A stretch of 64,000 bases of DNA. Source: JAKPBU01 sp964425695. GTDB taxonomy: Bacteria; Pseudomonadota; Gammaproteobacteria; Xanthomonadales; Xanthomonadaceae. Below, one piece after another: positions 54,965-63,435 of the stretch (position 1 is the first letter of the stretch; each line of letters starts with the position of its first letter). The DNA lies in assembly GCA_964425695.1 (NCBI GenBank), contig CAYRNF010000006.1, positions 1 to 64,000 of the forward strand, in the 5' to 3' direction. Both the position numbers and the translations under genes were made by a program. Below the pieces are notes generated by a model, which searched no databases, was not told where the DNA came from, and saw nothing but the letters and a program-made list of their open reading frames with translations.

Positions 54965-56389
54965 ATGAAGCCGAAGTTGCAGACATCGCTGGGCCAGCAC
55001 CTCGTGCTGACGCCGCAATTGCGCCAGGCGATCCACCTGCTGCAGCTGTCCACGCTCGAACTGGAAGCGGAAATCGCCGAGGCGGTGGAGACCAACCCCC
55101 TGCTCGACTGGTCCGAGCCCGACACCGTGGCCGTGCGCGACGACGCCGCGCCCGCGCGCGACGAACCGCCCGCCGACGAGCGCGCGGGGGACGACGCGCC
55201 TGCGTGGGAAGGCGATGGCGACCACTGGCAGCAGCGTGGCGGTGGCGGCGGCGACGGCGACGAGCAGGACGGCGATCCCGCCGAACGCATCGCCGAATCC
55301 GAAACGCTGCAGGACCATCTGCTCTGGCAGCTGCACCTGACCCACCTGTCGGCCCGCGACCGCCAGATCGGGGCTGCGCTGATCGATGCCATCGACGACA
55401 ACGGTTACCTGCGCGAGTCGCTGGAAGCGATCGCCGAAAGCCTGGCGCCCGCGCTGAACGTGGGCCAGGACGAAGTGCTGGCGGTACTGCACCAGATCCA
55501 GCGCTTCGACCCGGCCGGTGTCGGTGCGCGCGACCTGGGCGAATGCCTGCAGCTGCAGCTGCAGGCCCTGCCGGAAGCCACGCCTTCCCGGGCGCTGGCG
55601 CTGTCCATCGCGCGCGGCGGCATGGAGCGGCTGCCGCGCATGGGCGTGGATGCGCTGGCGCGCGAGCTGGCGTGCCAGCCCGAGGAAGCCGGTCACGCCC
55701 TGCAGCTGCTGCGCACGCTCGACCCGCGCCCGGGCGGCCAGGTCGGCACGCTGGCGCCGGACACCTACGTCACGCCGGACTGCGTGATCTGGCGCCAGCA
55801 GGGCGTGTGGCGCGTGGCGCTGGCTTCGAGCCACCTGCCCCGCCTCACCATCCACCGCGGCTACGAGCAGATGCTGTCCAGCGGCAGCGCCGGTGGCGAC
55901 GCGGCCTACCTGCGCGGCCGTCTGCAGGAGGCGCGCTGGCTGATCAAGAACATCGAGGCGCGCGGCGAAACGCTGCTCAAGGTGGTGCGCTGCCTGGTCC
56001 GCGAGCAGTCCGGCTTCCTGGAGTTCGGGGCCCAGGCGCTGCGCCCGCTCACCCTGCGCGAGGTCGCGGCCGAGGTCGGCCTGCACGAATCCACCATCTC
56101 GCGCGCGATCTCGCGCAAGTACGTGCGCACGCCGCGCGGCACGCTGCCGCTGCGCGCGTTCTTCGCTTCCGGCATCGACACCGGCGGCGGCGGCGAAGCG
56201 TCCAGCACCGCGATCCAGGCCATGATCCGCCGCCTGATCGACGCGGAGAACCCGCGCAAGCCGCTGTCCGACGCGCGGCTGGCCGACACGCTCAAGGCCA
56301 GCGGCATCCCGGTGGCGCGCCGCACCGTGGCAAAATACCGCGAAGCGATGAACATCGCCTCGTCGCACGATCGCGTCCGCCTGGGATGA
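54965..56389 (+). CDS. rpoN: RNA polymerase sigma-54 factor
   Basis: 474 residues. Region I is a Gln/Leu-rich N-terminus (QTSLGQHLVLTPQLRQAIHLLQLS). Region II is acidic and Gly/Asp-rich (about 55-105). Region III holds the core-binding and helix-turn-helix parts (TLREVAAEVGLHESTISRAIS), and the RpoN box ARRTVAKYRE is at 451-460. It directs RNA polymerase to -24/-12 promoters with activators. The place between lptB and hpf-ptsN is conserved in gammaproteobacteria. Confidence 0.97.
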   Translation: MKPKLQTSLGQHLVLTPQLRQAIHLLQLSTLELEAEIAEAVETNPLLDWSEPDTVAVRDDAAPARDEPPADERAGDDAPAWEGDGDHWQQRGGGGGDGDEQDGDPAERIAESETLQDHLLWQLHLTHLSARDRQIGAALIDAIDDNGYLRESLEAIAESLAPALNVGQDEVLAVLHQIQRFDPAGVGARDLGECLQLQLQALPEATPSRALALSIARGGMERLPRMGVDALARELACQPEEAGHALQLLRTLDPRPGGQVGTLAPDTYVTPDCVIWRQQGVWRVALASSHLPRLTIHRGYEQMLSSGSAGGDAAYLRGRLQEARWLIKNIEARGETLLKVVRCLVREQSGFLEFGAQALRPLTLREVAAEVGLHESTISRAISRKYVRTPRGTLPLRAFFASGIDTGGGGEASSTAIQAMIRRLIDAENPRKPLSDARLADTLKASGIPVARRTVAKYREAMNIASSHDRVRLG

Positions 56390-56509
56390 ACGCGGCGTCG
56401 GCGACGGCGGCGACGGACAACGTTTTTTTCACCCCGCCGGGCCCGACAACGCGCCATGCTACGGGCGAGGCGGCACCGATCCGGGGCCGCAACCGCAGGA
56501 GGACGCCGA

Positions 56510-56839
56510 ATGCGCATCGAAACCCACGGCCAGCAGATCGAAGTCACCCCCGCCTTGCGCGACTACGTGGAAAGCAAGCTCGCGCGGCTCGGCCGCCATT
56601 ACGAGCAACCGCTCGAAGTGCGCACGCTGCTGACCCTGGACAAGCCCGACCATCGCGCCGAGGCCACGGTCAACATTTCCGGCAAGACCCTGCATGCCGA
56701 TGCCAACGCCGTGGACATGTACGCCGCCATCGACCTGCTCGCCGACAAGCTGGACCGCCTGCTGGTGAAGCACAAGGAGAAGCTCGCGGACCGGTACCGC
56801 GGCGCCACCAGCGCGGCGCGCGCCGGCGAGTTCGGCTGA
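56510..56839 (+). CDS. hpf: Ribosome hibernation promoting factor
   Basis: 109 residues from an ATG with a strong AGGAGG site. The short HPF form (MRIETHGQQIEVTPALRDYVESKLARL, then KTLHADANAVDMYAAIDLLADKL) is about the size of E. coli Hpf, lacking the long C-terminal dimerisation domain. It parks ribosomes as inactive 100S dimers when growth slows. Between rpoN and ptsN, as in many proteobacteria. Confidence 0.95.
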   Translation: MRIETHGQQIEVTPALRDYVESKLARLGRHYEQPLEVRTLLTLDKPDHRAEATVNISGKTLHADANAVDMYAAIDLLADKLDRLLVKHKEKLADRYRGATSAARAGEFG

Positions 56840-56868
56840 CGCTCCATCCCGACCCAGCGGCCACGCCC

Positions 56869-57333
56869 ATGCCGATTTCAGAACTGCTGTCCGCGGACCG
56901 CATCGCCATCCTGACCGAAGCGACCGACCCCGACGCGGTCCTGGATGCGGCCGCGCGGCTGCTGGGCGACGGCTCGCCCAACGCCACCCAGGCCATCTCC
57001 GACAGCCTGCGCCAGCGCGAGCGGCTGGGCAGCACCGCCATCGGCCACGGCGTGGCGATCCCGCACGGGCGCAGCGATGCGTACGACCATGCGCGCGCGG
57101 CGTTCCTGCGGCTGGAGCGCCCCGTCGCCTTCGCCGCGGGCGACGGCGAAGCCGTCGACCTGGTGTTCGCCATGGCGGTGCCGGAGCACTTCACCCAGCA
57201 ACACCTGCAGTGGCTGGCCGAACTGGCGGAACGCTTCGCCGATGCGGCGTTCCGCGATGCGCTGCGCGCCGCACCCGATGCGGAAGCGCTGCGCACCCTG
57301 CTCCTGCAGGAACGCCTGACCCATGCTGCCTGA
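56869..57333 (+). CDS. ptsN: PTS IIA-like nitrogen-regulatory protein PtsN
   Basis: 154 residues. The phosphoacceptor His66 lies in IGHGVAIPHGRS, the EIIA-Ntr signature. It accepts phosphate through HPr and signals rather than transporting sugar, tuning potassium and nitrogen or stress responses. It sits after hpf and before hprK. The start is the first ATG; the codons before it show no coding pattern. Confidence 0.94.
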   Translation: MPISELLSADRIAILTEATDPDAVLDAAARLLGDGSPNATQAISDSLRQRERLGSTAIGHGVAIPHGRSDAYDHARAAFLRLERPVAFAAGDGEAVDLVFAMAVPEHFTQQHLQWLAELAERFADAAFRDALRAAPDAEALRTLLLQERLTHAA

Positions 57334-57372
57334 GCGCAGGCGGCCCGCGGCCGCGCTGCGCGGAGCCGCCGC

Positions 57373-58323
57373 GTGACCGTGCAGAGCATCAGCGCGCAGG
57401 AACTGTTCGAACAGCTGGGCGACCGGCTGGGATTGCGCTGGATGGCGGGCCGCAGCGGCGGCGCGCGGGTCGTGGAATCGGTGGAGACCGTGGCCCGCCG
57501 GCCCTCGCTGGCCGGCTACCTCAACGCGATCTACCCGAACAAGGTGCAGATCCTGGGCACCGAGGAATTGACCTGGCTGGACACGCTGGATTCGCGGCAG
57601 CGCTGGGAAACCATCGAGAAGATCATGCAGGTGCGGCCGCTGGCGCTGGTCATCAGCAAGGACCAGGCCTGCCCGGAAGACCTGCGCATCGCCGCGGAGG
57701 AATCCGAGACGCCGCTGTGGGTCTCGCCGCGCCGCGGCCATGAACTGCTCAACCACCTGCAGTACCACCTCGCGCGCACGCTGGCGCCGAGGGTCACGCT
57801 GCACGGCGTGTTCATGGAGATCTACTCCATCGGCGTGCTCATCACCGGCGAATCGGGTTCGGGCAAAAGCGAGCTGGCGCTGGAACTGATCACGCGCGGG
57901 CACCGTCTGGTGGCCGACGACGCGCCCGAGTTCACCCAGATCGCGCCGGACGTGCTCGACGGTACCTGCCCGGAGATGCTGCAGGACATGCTGGAGCTGC
58001 GCGGCCTGGGCGTGCTGAACATCCGCCAGATGTTCGGCGACACCGCGGTGAAGCGGAACAAGTACCTGCGGCTGATCGTGCACCTGACCCGCCCCAGCCT
58101 GGAGGCCGCGCCCAGCGGCATCGAGCGCCTGACCGGCGACCTCGGCACCCGCCACGTCCTGGACCTGGACGTCCCGATGATCACCCTGCCGGTGATGCCC
58201 GGCCGCAACCTGGCGGTGCTGGCGGAAGCCGCCACCCGCATGCACATCCTGCGCGCGAAGGGCGTGGACCCGGCGGCGGCGTTCATGGCGCGGCACAGCC
58301 ACTTCCTGGAGCGCTCTGCGTGA
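57373..58323 (+). CDS. hprK: HPr kinase/phosphorylase
   Basis: 316 residues from a GTG with CGGAG upstream. Walker A GESGSGKS is at 159-166; His144 in LHGV, the Asp pair 182-183 in LVADDAPEF and the C-terminal signature RGLGVLNIRQMFG are conserved. It phosphorylates Ser46 of HPr, and that serine is present in the HPr encoded at 59662. This supports a functional regulatory circuit. Stop overlaps rapZ by GTGA. Confidence 0.95.
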   Translation: MTVQSISAQELFEQLGDRLGLRWMAGRSGGARVVESVETVARRPSLAGYLNAIYPNKVQILGTEELTWLDTLDSRQRWETIEKIMQVRPLALVISKDQACPEDLRIAAEESETPLWVSPRRGHELLNHLQYHLARTLAPRVTLHGVFMEIYSIGVLITGESGSGKSELALELITRGHRLVADDAPEFTQIAPDVLDGTCPEMLQDMLELRGLGVLNIRQMFGDTAVKRNKYLRLIVHLTRPSLEAAPSGIERLTGDLGTRHVLDLDVPMITLPVMPGRNLAVLAEAATRMHILRAKGVDPAAAFMARHSHFLERSA

Positions 58324-59192
58324 ACGCGCACGCGGCTCCTGCCCTCATCGTGGTCAGCGGCATGTCCGGCTCCGGCAAGTCGGTGGCGCTCAACACGTTC
58401 GAGGACCTGGGCTTCTACTGCGTGGACAACCTGCCGGCGGAACTGCTGCCGGACTTCGTGCGCAGCGTCACGCGCGGAGCAGGCGCGCCCGAGAAGCTCG
58501 CGGTGGGGCTGGACGTGCGCAACCGCCACGACCTCACCCTGGTCCCGCAATCGCTGGCCGCGCTGGGCGCGATGGGCCTGGACCCGAAGCTGGTGTTCTT
58601 CGACACCGACCGCGACGTGCTGCTCAAGCGCTACGCCGACACGCGCAGGCGCCACCCGTTGAGCCACCTGGGACTGGCGCTGGCCGATGCGATCGTGCGC
58701 GAGCGCGAACTGCTCAAGCCCCTGCGCGCGATCGCCGACCGGGTGATCGACACCAGCGCCCTCAACGTGCACCAGATGCGGCGCCAGGTGATCACGGAGT
58801 TCGGCATGGGCGACGACACGGCGCTGTCGCTGCTGTTCGAATCGTTCGCCTACCGCCGCGGCGTGCCTGCCGATGCGGACTTCGTGTTCGACGCGCGCGT
58901 GCTGCCCAACCCGCACTGGGACCCGCAGCTGCGCCCGCTGTCCGGCCGCGACGGCGCGGTACGCGGCTTCCTGGAGAGCCAGCCCGAGGTCGTCGCGTAC
59001 GTGGAGCAGATTTCCGGCTTCCTGGACGCATGGCTGCCGCGCCTGAAATCCGGCACCCGCAGCTACGTCACGGTCGCCTTCGGCTGCACCGGCGGGCGCC
59101 ACCGCAGCGTCTACCTGGCCGAAACCATGGCCGAATACGCGCGCCAGCGCGGCTGGCCGGAAGTGGCGGTGCACCACCGGGAGCTGGACTGA
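58320..59192 (+). CDS. rapZ: RNase adapter protein RapZ (YvcJ-like nucleotide-binding)
   Basis: 290 residues from a GTG that overlaps the hprK stop. The N-terminal P-loop GMSGSGKSVALNTFEDLGFYC and the C-terminal CTGGRHRSVYLAE are family hallmarks. In E. coli RapZ binds the small RNA GlmZ and guides it to RNase E to control GlmS; whether that circuit exists in this organism is not shown here. Confidence 0.95.
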   Translation: MNAHAAPALIVVSGMSGSGKSVALNTFEDLGFYCVDNLPAELLPDFVRSVTRGAGAPEKLAVGLDVRNRHDLTLVPQSLAALGAMGLDPKLVFFDTDRDVLLKRYADTRRRHPLSHLGLALADAIVRERELLKPLRAIADRVIDTSALNVHQMRRQVITEFGMGDDTALSLLFESFAYRRGVPADADFVFDARVLPNPHWDPQLRPLSGRDGAVRGFLESQPEVVAYVEQISGFLDAWLPRLKSGTRSYVTVAFGCTGGRHRSVYLAETMAEYARQRGWPEVAVHHRELD

Positions 59193-59260
59193 GCGGCACC
59201 GCGGCGCGCGCGGGCGCCCGGCGCTTTCGAAGCGTCACCGGCGTCTGTTAATTTGCCGGC

Positions 59261-59653
59261 ATGGCCGTCGGCGTCCTGCTCATTACCCATGAAGGCATCG
59301 GCACCGCACTGGTTGCGGTGGCGACGCGGCTGCTGCGGCAGTTGCCGCTGCGGACCGAAGCGTTCGAAGTGGGATACGACGCCGATCCCGACGCCTTGCT
59401 GCCCCAGGCCAGCGCCGCCCTGCGCAAGGTGGACGGCGGCGATGGCGTGCTGGTGCTGACCGACCTGTACGGCGCCACGCCCAGCAACCTGGCGTCGCGG
59501 CTGGCGCGGATCGGCACGCCGGTCCGCCGCGTGTCGGCGGTCAACCTGCCGATGCTGCTGCGGGTCATGAACTACGCAGAGCTCGAACTCGACCAACTTC
59601 CCGCCGTGGCCGCCGCTGGCGCGCGCAACGGCGTTCTCCACGACGACGCCTAG
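59261..59653 (+). CDS. PTS mannose-type EIIA component
   Basis: 130 residues of the EIIA-Man fold. The phosphorylated His10 is in LLITHEGIG; GVLVLTDLYGATPSNLA is the typical following motif. No EIIB, EIIC or EIID genes are found, so the protein is likely a regulatory end-point of the phosphorelay rather than part of a sugar transporter. Followed nine bases later by the HPr gene. Confidence 0.93.
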   Translation: MAVGVLLITHEGIGTALVAVATRLLRQLPLRTEAFEVGYDADPDALLPQASAALRKVDGGDGVLVLTDLYGATPSNLASRLARIGTPVRRVSAVNLPMLLRVMNYAELELDQLPAVAAAGARNGVLHDDA

Positions 59654-59661
59654 ACCCCACG

Positions 59662-59931
59662 ATGCTCGAACGCGAACTGACCGTCAGCAACCGCCTGGGC
59701 CTGCACGCGCGCGCCACCGCGAAGCTCGTGCAGACCCTGTCCGGCTTCGGCTGCAGCGCCACGCTCACCGCCAGGGGCCGCGAGGTCAACGCCAAGAGCA
59801 TCATGGGCGTGATGCTGCTGGCGGCCGGCCCGGGCACCACGGTGCTGCTGCGCGTGGACGGACCGGACGAGGCCGCCGCCGCCGAGGCGGCCGCCGCGCT
59901 GTTCGAACGCCGCTTCGACGAGGACAGCTGA
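59662..59931 (+). CDS. ptsH: Phosphocarrier protein HPr
   Basis: 89 residues. His15 in LGLHARATAKLV is the phosphocarrier site and Ser46 in NAKSIMGVM is the regulatory site for HprK, both at the canonical numbers. It moves phosphate from EI to EIIA proteins. The stop overlaps the EI start (TGATG). In NTR-type pathways the same role is named NPr; the intact Ser46 region fits the HprK gene present nearby. Confidence 0.95.
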   Translation: MLERELTVSNRLGLHARATAKLVQTLSGFGCSATLTARGREVNAKSIMGVMLLAAGPGTTVLLRVDGPDEAAAAEAAAALFERRFDEDS

Positions 59932-61715
59932 TGCGACTGGCGCTGCAGGGCCATGGGGCTTCGCGCGGCGCCGCCTTGGGACGCGCGCGGGTCCGGCTGC
60001 CGCATGCGCTGGACGTGGTGGAAGAACGCATCGAGGACGTCGATGCCGAGATCGCGCGCCTGCATGCCGCCATCGCATCGGTGCGCCAGGAGATGCACAC
60101 GCTGCGCGACCGGCTGCACGGCGCGCTGGCGCAGGAGGTGGGCGAGTTCCTGGACCTGCATGCGCTGCTGCTGGACGACCCGGAACTGCTGCAGGGCCTG
60201 GACGACCTGATCCGCACCGGCCGCTACTCGGCCGACTACGCGCTGCGCCTGCAGCGCGACCGCATCGCCGGGGTGTTCCAGGGCATGGACGATGCCTACC
60301 TGCGCAGCCGCATCGACGACATCGACCAGGTGATCGGCCGCATCCACGCGGCGCTGCACAGCCGCGAGGCCGAACTGCTCGGCGTGGCGGGCGAGATCCT
60401 GATCGCGCAGGACGTGGCGCCGGCGGATCTTGCGCAGCTGCAGTCGCAGGGAGTGCTGGCGGTGGTCACCGCCGGCGGCAGCTTGCTGTCGCACAGCGCG
60501 ATCCTGGCGCGCAGCCTGCACCTGCCCCTGATCGTGGGCGCGGCCGAGGCGCTGCTCAAGATCAACGACGGCGACGTGCTGGCGGTGGACGGCGGCAGCG
60601 GCCTGATCGTGCGCGAACCGGACGCGGCCGACCTGCGCGCCCACCGCACACGGCTCAAGGAGCAGGCGCGCGAACGCAAGCAGCTCAACCGCCTGCGGCG
60701 CGAGCCGTCGCGCACGCTCGACGGCGTGGACATCAAGCTGTGGGCCAATGCGGAGGCGCTGCAGGACGTGGCCGAGGCGCATGCGCTGGGGTCCGCCGGC
60801 ATCGGGCTGTACCGCACCGAGTTCCTGTTCCTCAACCGCAGCGCCCACCCGCATGGCGCGCTTCCGGACGAAGAAGAGCAGTTCCGTGCCTACCGCGACC
60901 TGGTGCTGGGCATGACCGGCCGCACCGTGACCATCCGCACCCTGGACCTGGGCGCGGACAAGGCCGACCGCAGCGGCCTTGCGCTGCGCGGCGAGCCCAA
61001 TCCGGCGCTGGGCCTGCGCGGCATCCGCCTGTCGCTGGCCCGCCAGGCGCTGTTCGAAACCCAGCTGCGCGCCATCGTGCGCGCTACCGGCTACGGCCCC
61101 GTGCGCGTGCTGCTGCCGATGATCAGCACCCGCGAGGAAGTGCTGGCGGCGCGCGCGCTGCTCAGGCGCGTGGAGCGCGACCTGCGCAGCGAGGGCCACG
61201 AGATCGCGGACAGCATCCCCCTGGGCGCGATGATCGAGGTGCCCGCGGCCGCCATCGCGCTGCCGGGTTTCATCGACGCGGTGGACTTCATCTCTATCGG
61301 CACCAACGACCTGGTGCAGTACCTGCTGGCGGCGGACCGCAACAACGAGGCCCTGGGCGACCTGTACTCCCCGCTGCACCCGGCGCTGCTGCGCCTGCTG
61401 CACGACGTGATGCGGGTCGCGCGGCGCCGCGGCAAGCCGGTGGCGGTGTGCGGGGAAATCGCCGGCGACGCGGCGCTGGTGCCGCTGCTGCTGGCGCTGG
61501 GGCTGGAGGAATTCAGCCTGCATCCGGCGACCCTGCTCGAAGTGCGCCGCGCGATCCGCGGCTGCGACCACGCACGCCTGCGCGCGCGGCGCACGGCGCT
61601 GCTGCGCGCCAACAGCCGCAGCGCGATCGAGAAATGGCTGGCCACCGCGCCGTGCCCGGGCACCGCGCTGGCGCCCGTTGCCACCAGCGCCGCGGTTTCT
61701 CGCAAGCACGCCTAG
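59931..61715 (+). CDS. ptsI: Phosphoenolpyruvate-protein phosphotransferase (EI)
   Basis: 594 residues, EI length without a GAF domain. His188 in GGSLLSHSAILARS is the phosphorylated residue; the PEP site RTEFLFLNR, ADKADRSGLALRGEPNPALGLRG and Cys507 in CGEIAGD are in place. It starts the phosphorelay from PEP to HPr and the two EIIA proteins. Because no PTS permease is in the window and no GAF domain marks it as PtsP, its role here is probably regulatory. Confidence 0.95.
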   Translation: MRLALQGHGASRGAALGRARVRLPHALDVVEERIEDVDAEIARLHAAIASVRQEMHTLRDRLHGALAQEVGEFLDLHALLLDDPELLQGLDDLIRTGRYSADYALRLQRDRIAGVFQGMDDAYLRSRIDDIDQVIGRIHAALHSREAELLGVAGEILIAQDVAPADLAQLQSQGVLAVVTAGGSLLSHSAILARSLHLPLIVGAAEALLKINDGDVLAVDGGSGLIVREPDAADLRAHRTRLKEQARERKQLNRLRREPSRTLDGVDIKLWANAEALQDVAEAHALGSAGIGLYRTEFLFLNRSAHPHGALPDEEEQFRAYRDLVLGMTGRTVTIRTLDLGADKADRSGLALRGEPNPALGLRGIRLSLARQALFETQLRAIVRATGYGPVRVLLPMISTREEVLAARALLRRVERDLRSEGHEIADSIPLGAMIEVPAAAIALPGFIDAVDFISIGTNDLVQYLLAADRNNEALGDLYSPLHPALLRLLHDVMRVARRRGKPVAVCGEIAGDAALVPLLLALGLEEFSLHPATLLEVRRAIRGCDHARLRARRTALLRANSRSAIEKWLATAPCPGTALAPVATSAAVSRKHA

Positions 61716-61744
61716 CAGCACCGCTTGGCGCGCCCGACGCAGGG

Positions 61745-61773
61745 TGGGCAAGGCACGGTACGCGGGCGATAAT
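61745..61773 (+). promoter_or_regulatory. Probable promoter of mgtE
   Basis: TGGGCA (61745-61750), 17 bases, then GATAAT (61768-61773). A 9-bp inverted repeat, gggcaaggc (61746-61754) and gccttgccc (61801-61809), straddles it. The leader from about 61780 to the ATG at 61836 is only some 56 bases. Confidence 0.5.
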
Positions 61774-61835
61774 GCGCGCATGAACGCCTGACCCTGTCGC
61801 GCCTTGCCCGTCGCGACGCCGCCACCGGAACTCCC

Positions 61836-63197
61836 ATGGCCGAAGCCGTCCGCCACGACAAGACCGCGCGCCAGCTGCGTCTGCTTTCCGACGCGCTCGA
61901 CAGCGGCCGCCTCGGGCCCGTGCGGCGCCACGTCAACACGCTGACGCCCGCCGAGATCGGCAACCTGCTCGAGTCGCTGCCGCCGGGCAAGCGCGAGGTC
62001 GTGTGGGGCCTGGTGGACCCCGAGGACGACGGCGAGGTGCTGGTCCACGTCGGCGACGAGGTGCGCGAGAGCCTGATCGCGGACATGGACCAGGACGAGC
62101 TGGTCGCCGCGGTCGAAGACCTGGACATCGACGACCTGGCCGACCTGGTCGAGGACCTGCCCGACACGGTGATCGACGAGGTCCTGAAGTCCATGGACCG
62201 CGAGAACCGCGAGCGCCTGGAGCAGGTGCTGTCGTACGAAGAGGACACCGCCGGGCGCTTGATGAACCCCGACGTGGTCACGGTGCGCGCGGACACCACC
62301 ATCGATGTGGTGGTGCGCTACCTGCGCCTGCGCGGCGAGCTGCCCGAGCACACCGATCACCTGTACGTGGTCAACCGTCGCCACCAGCTGATGGGCTGGG
62401 TGGCGCTGCAGGACCTGCTCACCAACGACCCGGGCACGCCGGTCAACAAGCTGATCGACGAGGAACTCGAATCGATCCACGTGGACGAGACCAGCGAGAA
62501 GGTCGCGCGCGAGTTCTCCGACAACGACTGGGTGTCCGCGCCGGTGGTGGACGACGCCAACGTGCTGCTGGGCCGCATCACCATCGACGACGTGGTGGAC
62601 ATCATCCGCGAGCAGGCCGAACACCAGGCGCTGGGCGCCGCCGGCCTGGACGAGGACGAGGACCTGTTCAGCCCGGTACCGCGCGCGGCCAAGCGGCGCG
62701 CGATCTGGCTGGGCATCAACCTGGCCACCGCGTTCCTGGCCTCGTGGGTCATCGGCCGCTTCGAAGGCACGCTGCAGCAGATCGTGGCGCTGGCGGTGCT
62801 GATGCCGATCGTGGCCAGCATGGGCGGCGTGGCCGGCACGCAGACGCTGACGCTGGTGGTGCGCGGCCTCGCGCTCGGCCAGGTGGCGCGCGGCAACCTC
62901 CGGCCGATCCTGCGCAAGGAGGTGCTGGTGGGCCTGCTGAACGGCATCGTGTGGGCGGTGGTGGTCGGCGTCGTCGCCGCGCTGTGGTTCCAGGATCCAC
63001 CGCTGGGCCTGGTGATCGCCGCGGCCATGACCATCAACCTGGTGGTGGCCGCGTTCGCCGGGGTCGCCGTGCCGCTCACGCTCAAGCGCATGAACGTGGA
63101 TCCCGCGCTGGCCGGCGGCGTGGTGCTCACCACGGTGACCGATGTGGTCGGCTTCCTCAGCTTCCTGGGCCTGGCCACGCTGATCCTGCTGCGCTGA
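61836..63197 (+). CDS. mgtE: Magnesium transporter MgtE
   Basis: 453 residues. An acidic helical N-terminal domain (residues about 10-130), two CBS domains (about 135-260; MNPDVVTVRADTTIDVV and the second ending GRITIDDVVDIIREQAEHQ) and five transmembrane helices with the pore signature VLMPIVASMGGVAGTQ. The cytoplasmic part senses magnesium and gates the channel. The last codons lie in a 14-bp tandem repeat (63180-63235) that runs over the stop codon. Confidence 0.96.
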   Translation: MAEAVRHDKTARQLRLLSDALDSGRLGPVRRHVNTLTPAEIGNLLESLPPGKREVVWGLVDPEDDGEVLVHVGDEVRESLIADMDQDELVAAVEDLDIDDLADLVEDLPDTVIDEVLKSMDRENRERLEQVLSYEEDTAGRLMNPDVVTVRADTTIDVVVRYLRLRGELPEHTDHLYVVNRRHQLMGWVALQDLLTNDPGTPVNKLIDEELESIHVDETSEKVAREFSDNDWVSAPVVDDANVLLGRITIDDVVDIIREQAEHQALGAAGLDEDEDLFSPVPRAAKRRAIWLGINLATAFLASWVIGRFEGTLQQIVALAVLMPIVASMGGVAGTQTLTLVVRGLALGQVARGNLRPILRKEVLVGLLNGIVWAVVVGVVAALWFQDPPLGLVIAAAMTINLVVAAFAGVAVPLTLKRMNVDPALAGGVVLTTVTDVVGFLSFLGLATLILLR

Positions 63198-63235
63198 TCC
63201 TGCTGCGATGCTCCTGCTGCGCTGACCCTGCCGCA
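63180..63235. repeat. Four 14-bp tandem units over the mgtE stop codon
   Basis: ctgatcctgctgcg occurs exactly at 63180-63193 and 63194-63207, with two further copies at 63208-63221 (2 differences) and 63222-63235 (3 differences). The mgtE TGA (63195-63197) lies in the second unit. The 200 bases after it hold a weak REP-like half at about 63238-63262 and nothing else recognised. Confidence 0.7.
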
Positions 63236-63435
63236 CAGCAGCAGCTTCGGCTGCGGACTGCTAACAGCGCACCCCAACGTCCGCACCACGGGAGGTGCGA
63301 TGCCGCGGGCGTGACGCACGAGACAGCCTGCCGAAGCCGCAGCGGCAGCGCATGCGCCATGCAGCGCCCGCCCCCAAGGCTTGCGCACGGATGCTTCCAA
63401 CCGGATGCTGTGGCCACGTCCGACCGGAGACCGGC

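Noticed and set aside
61716..61835. Magnesium-sensing (M-box type) riboswitch before mgtE
   Set aside because: The leader after the likely promoter is only about 56 bases, too short for the known element, and no matching conserved core was seen.
63180..63235. Phase-variable mgtE
   Set aside because: Extra 14-bp units would not alter the protein because the stop lies already in the second unit; only loss to a single unit would.
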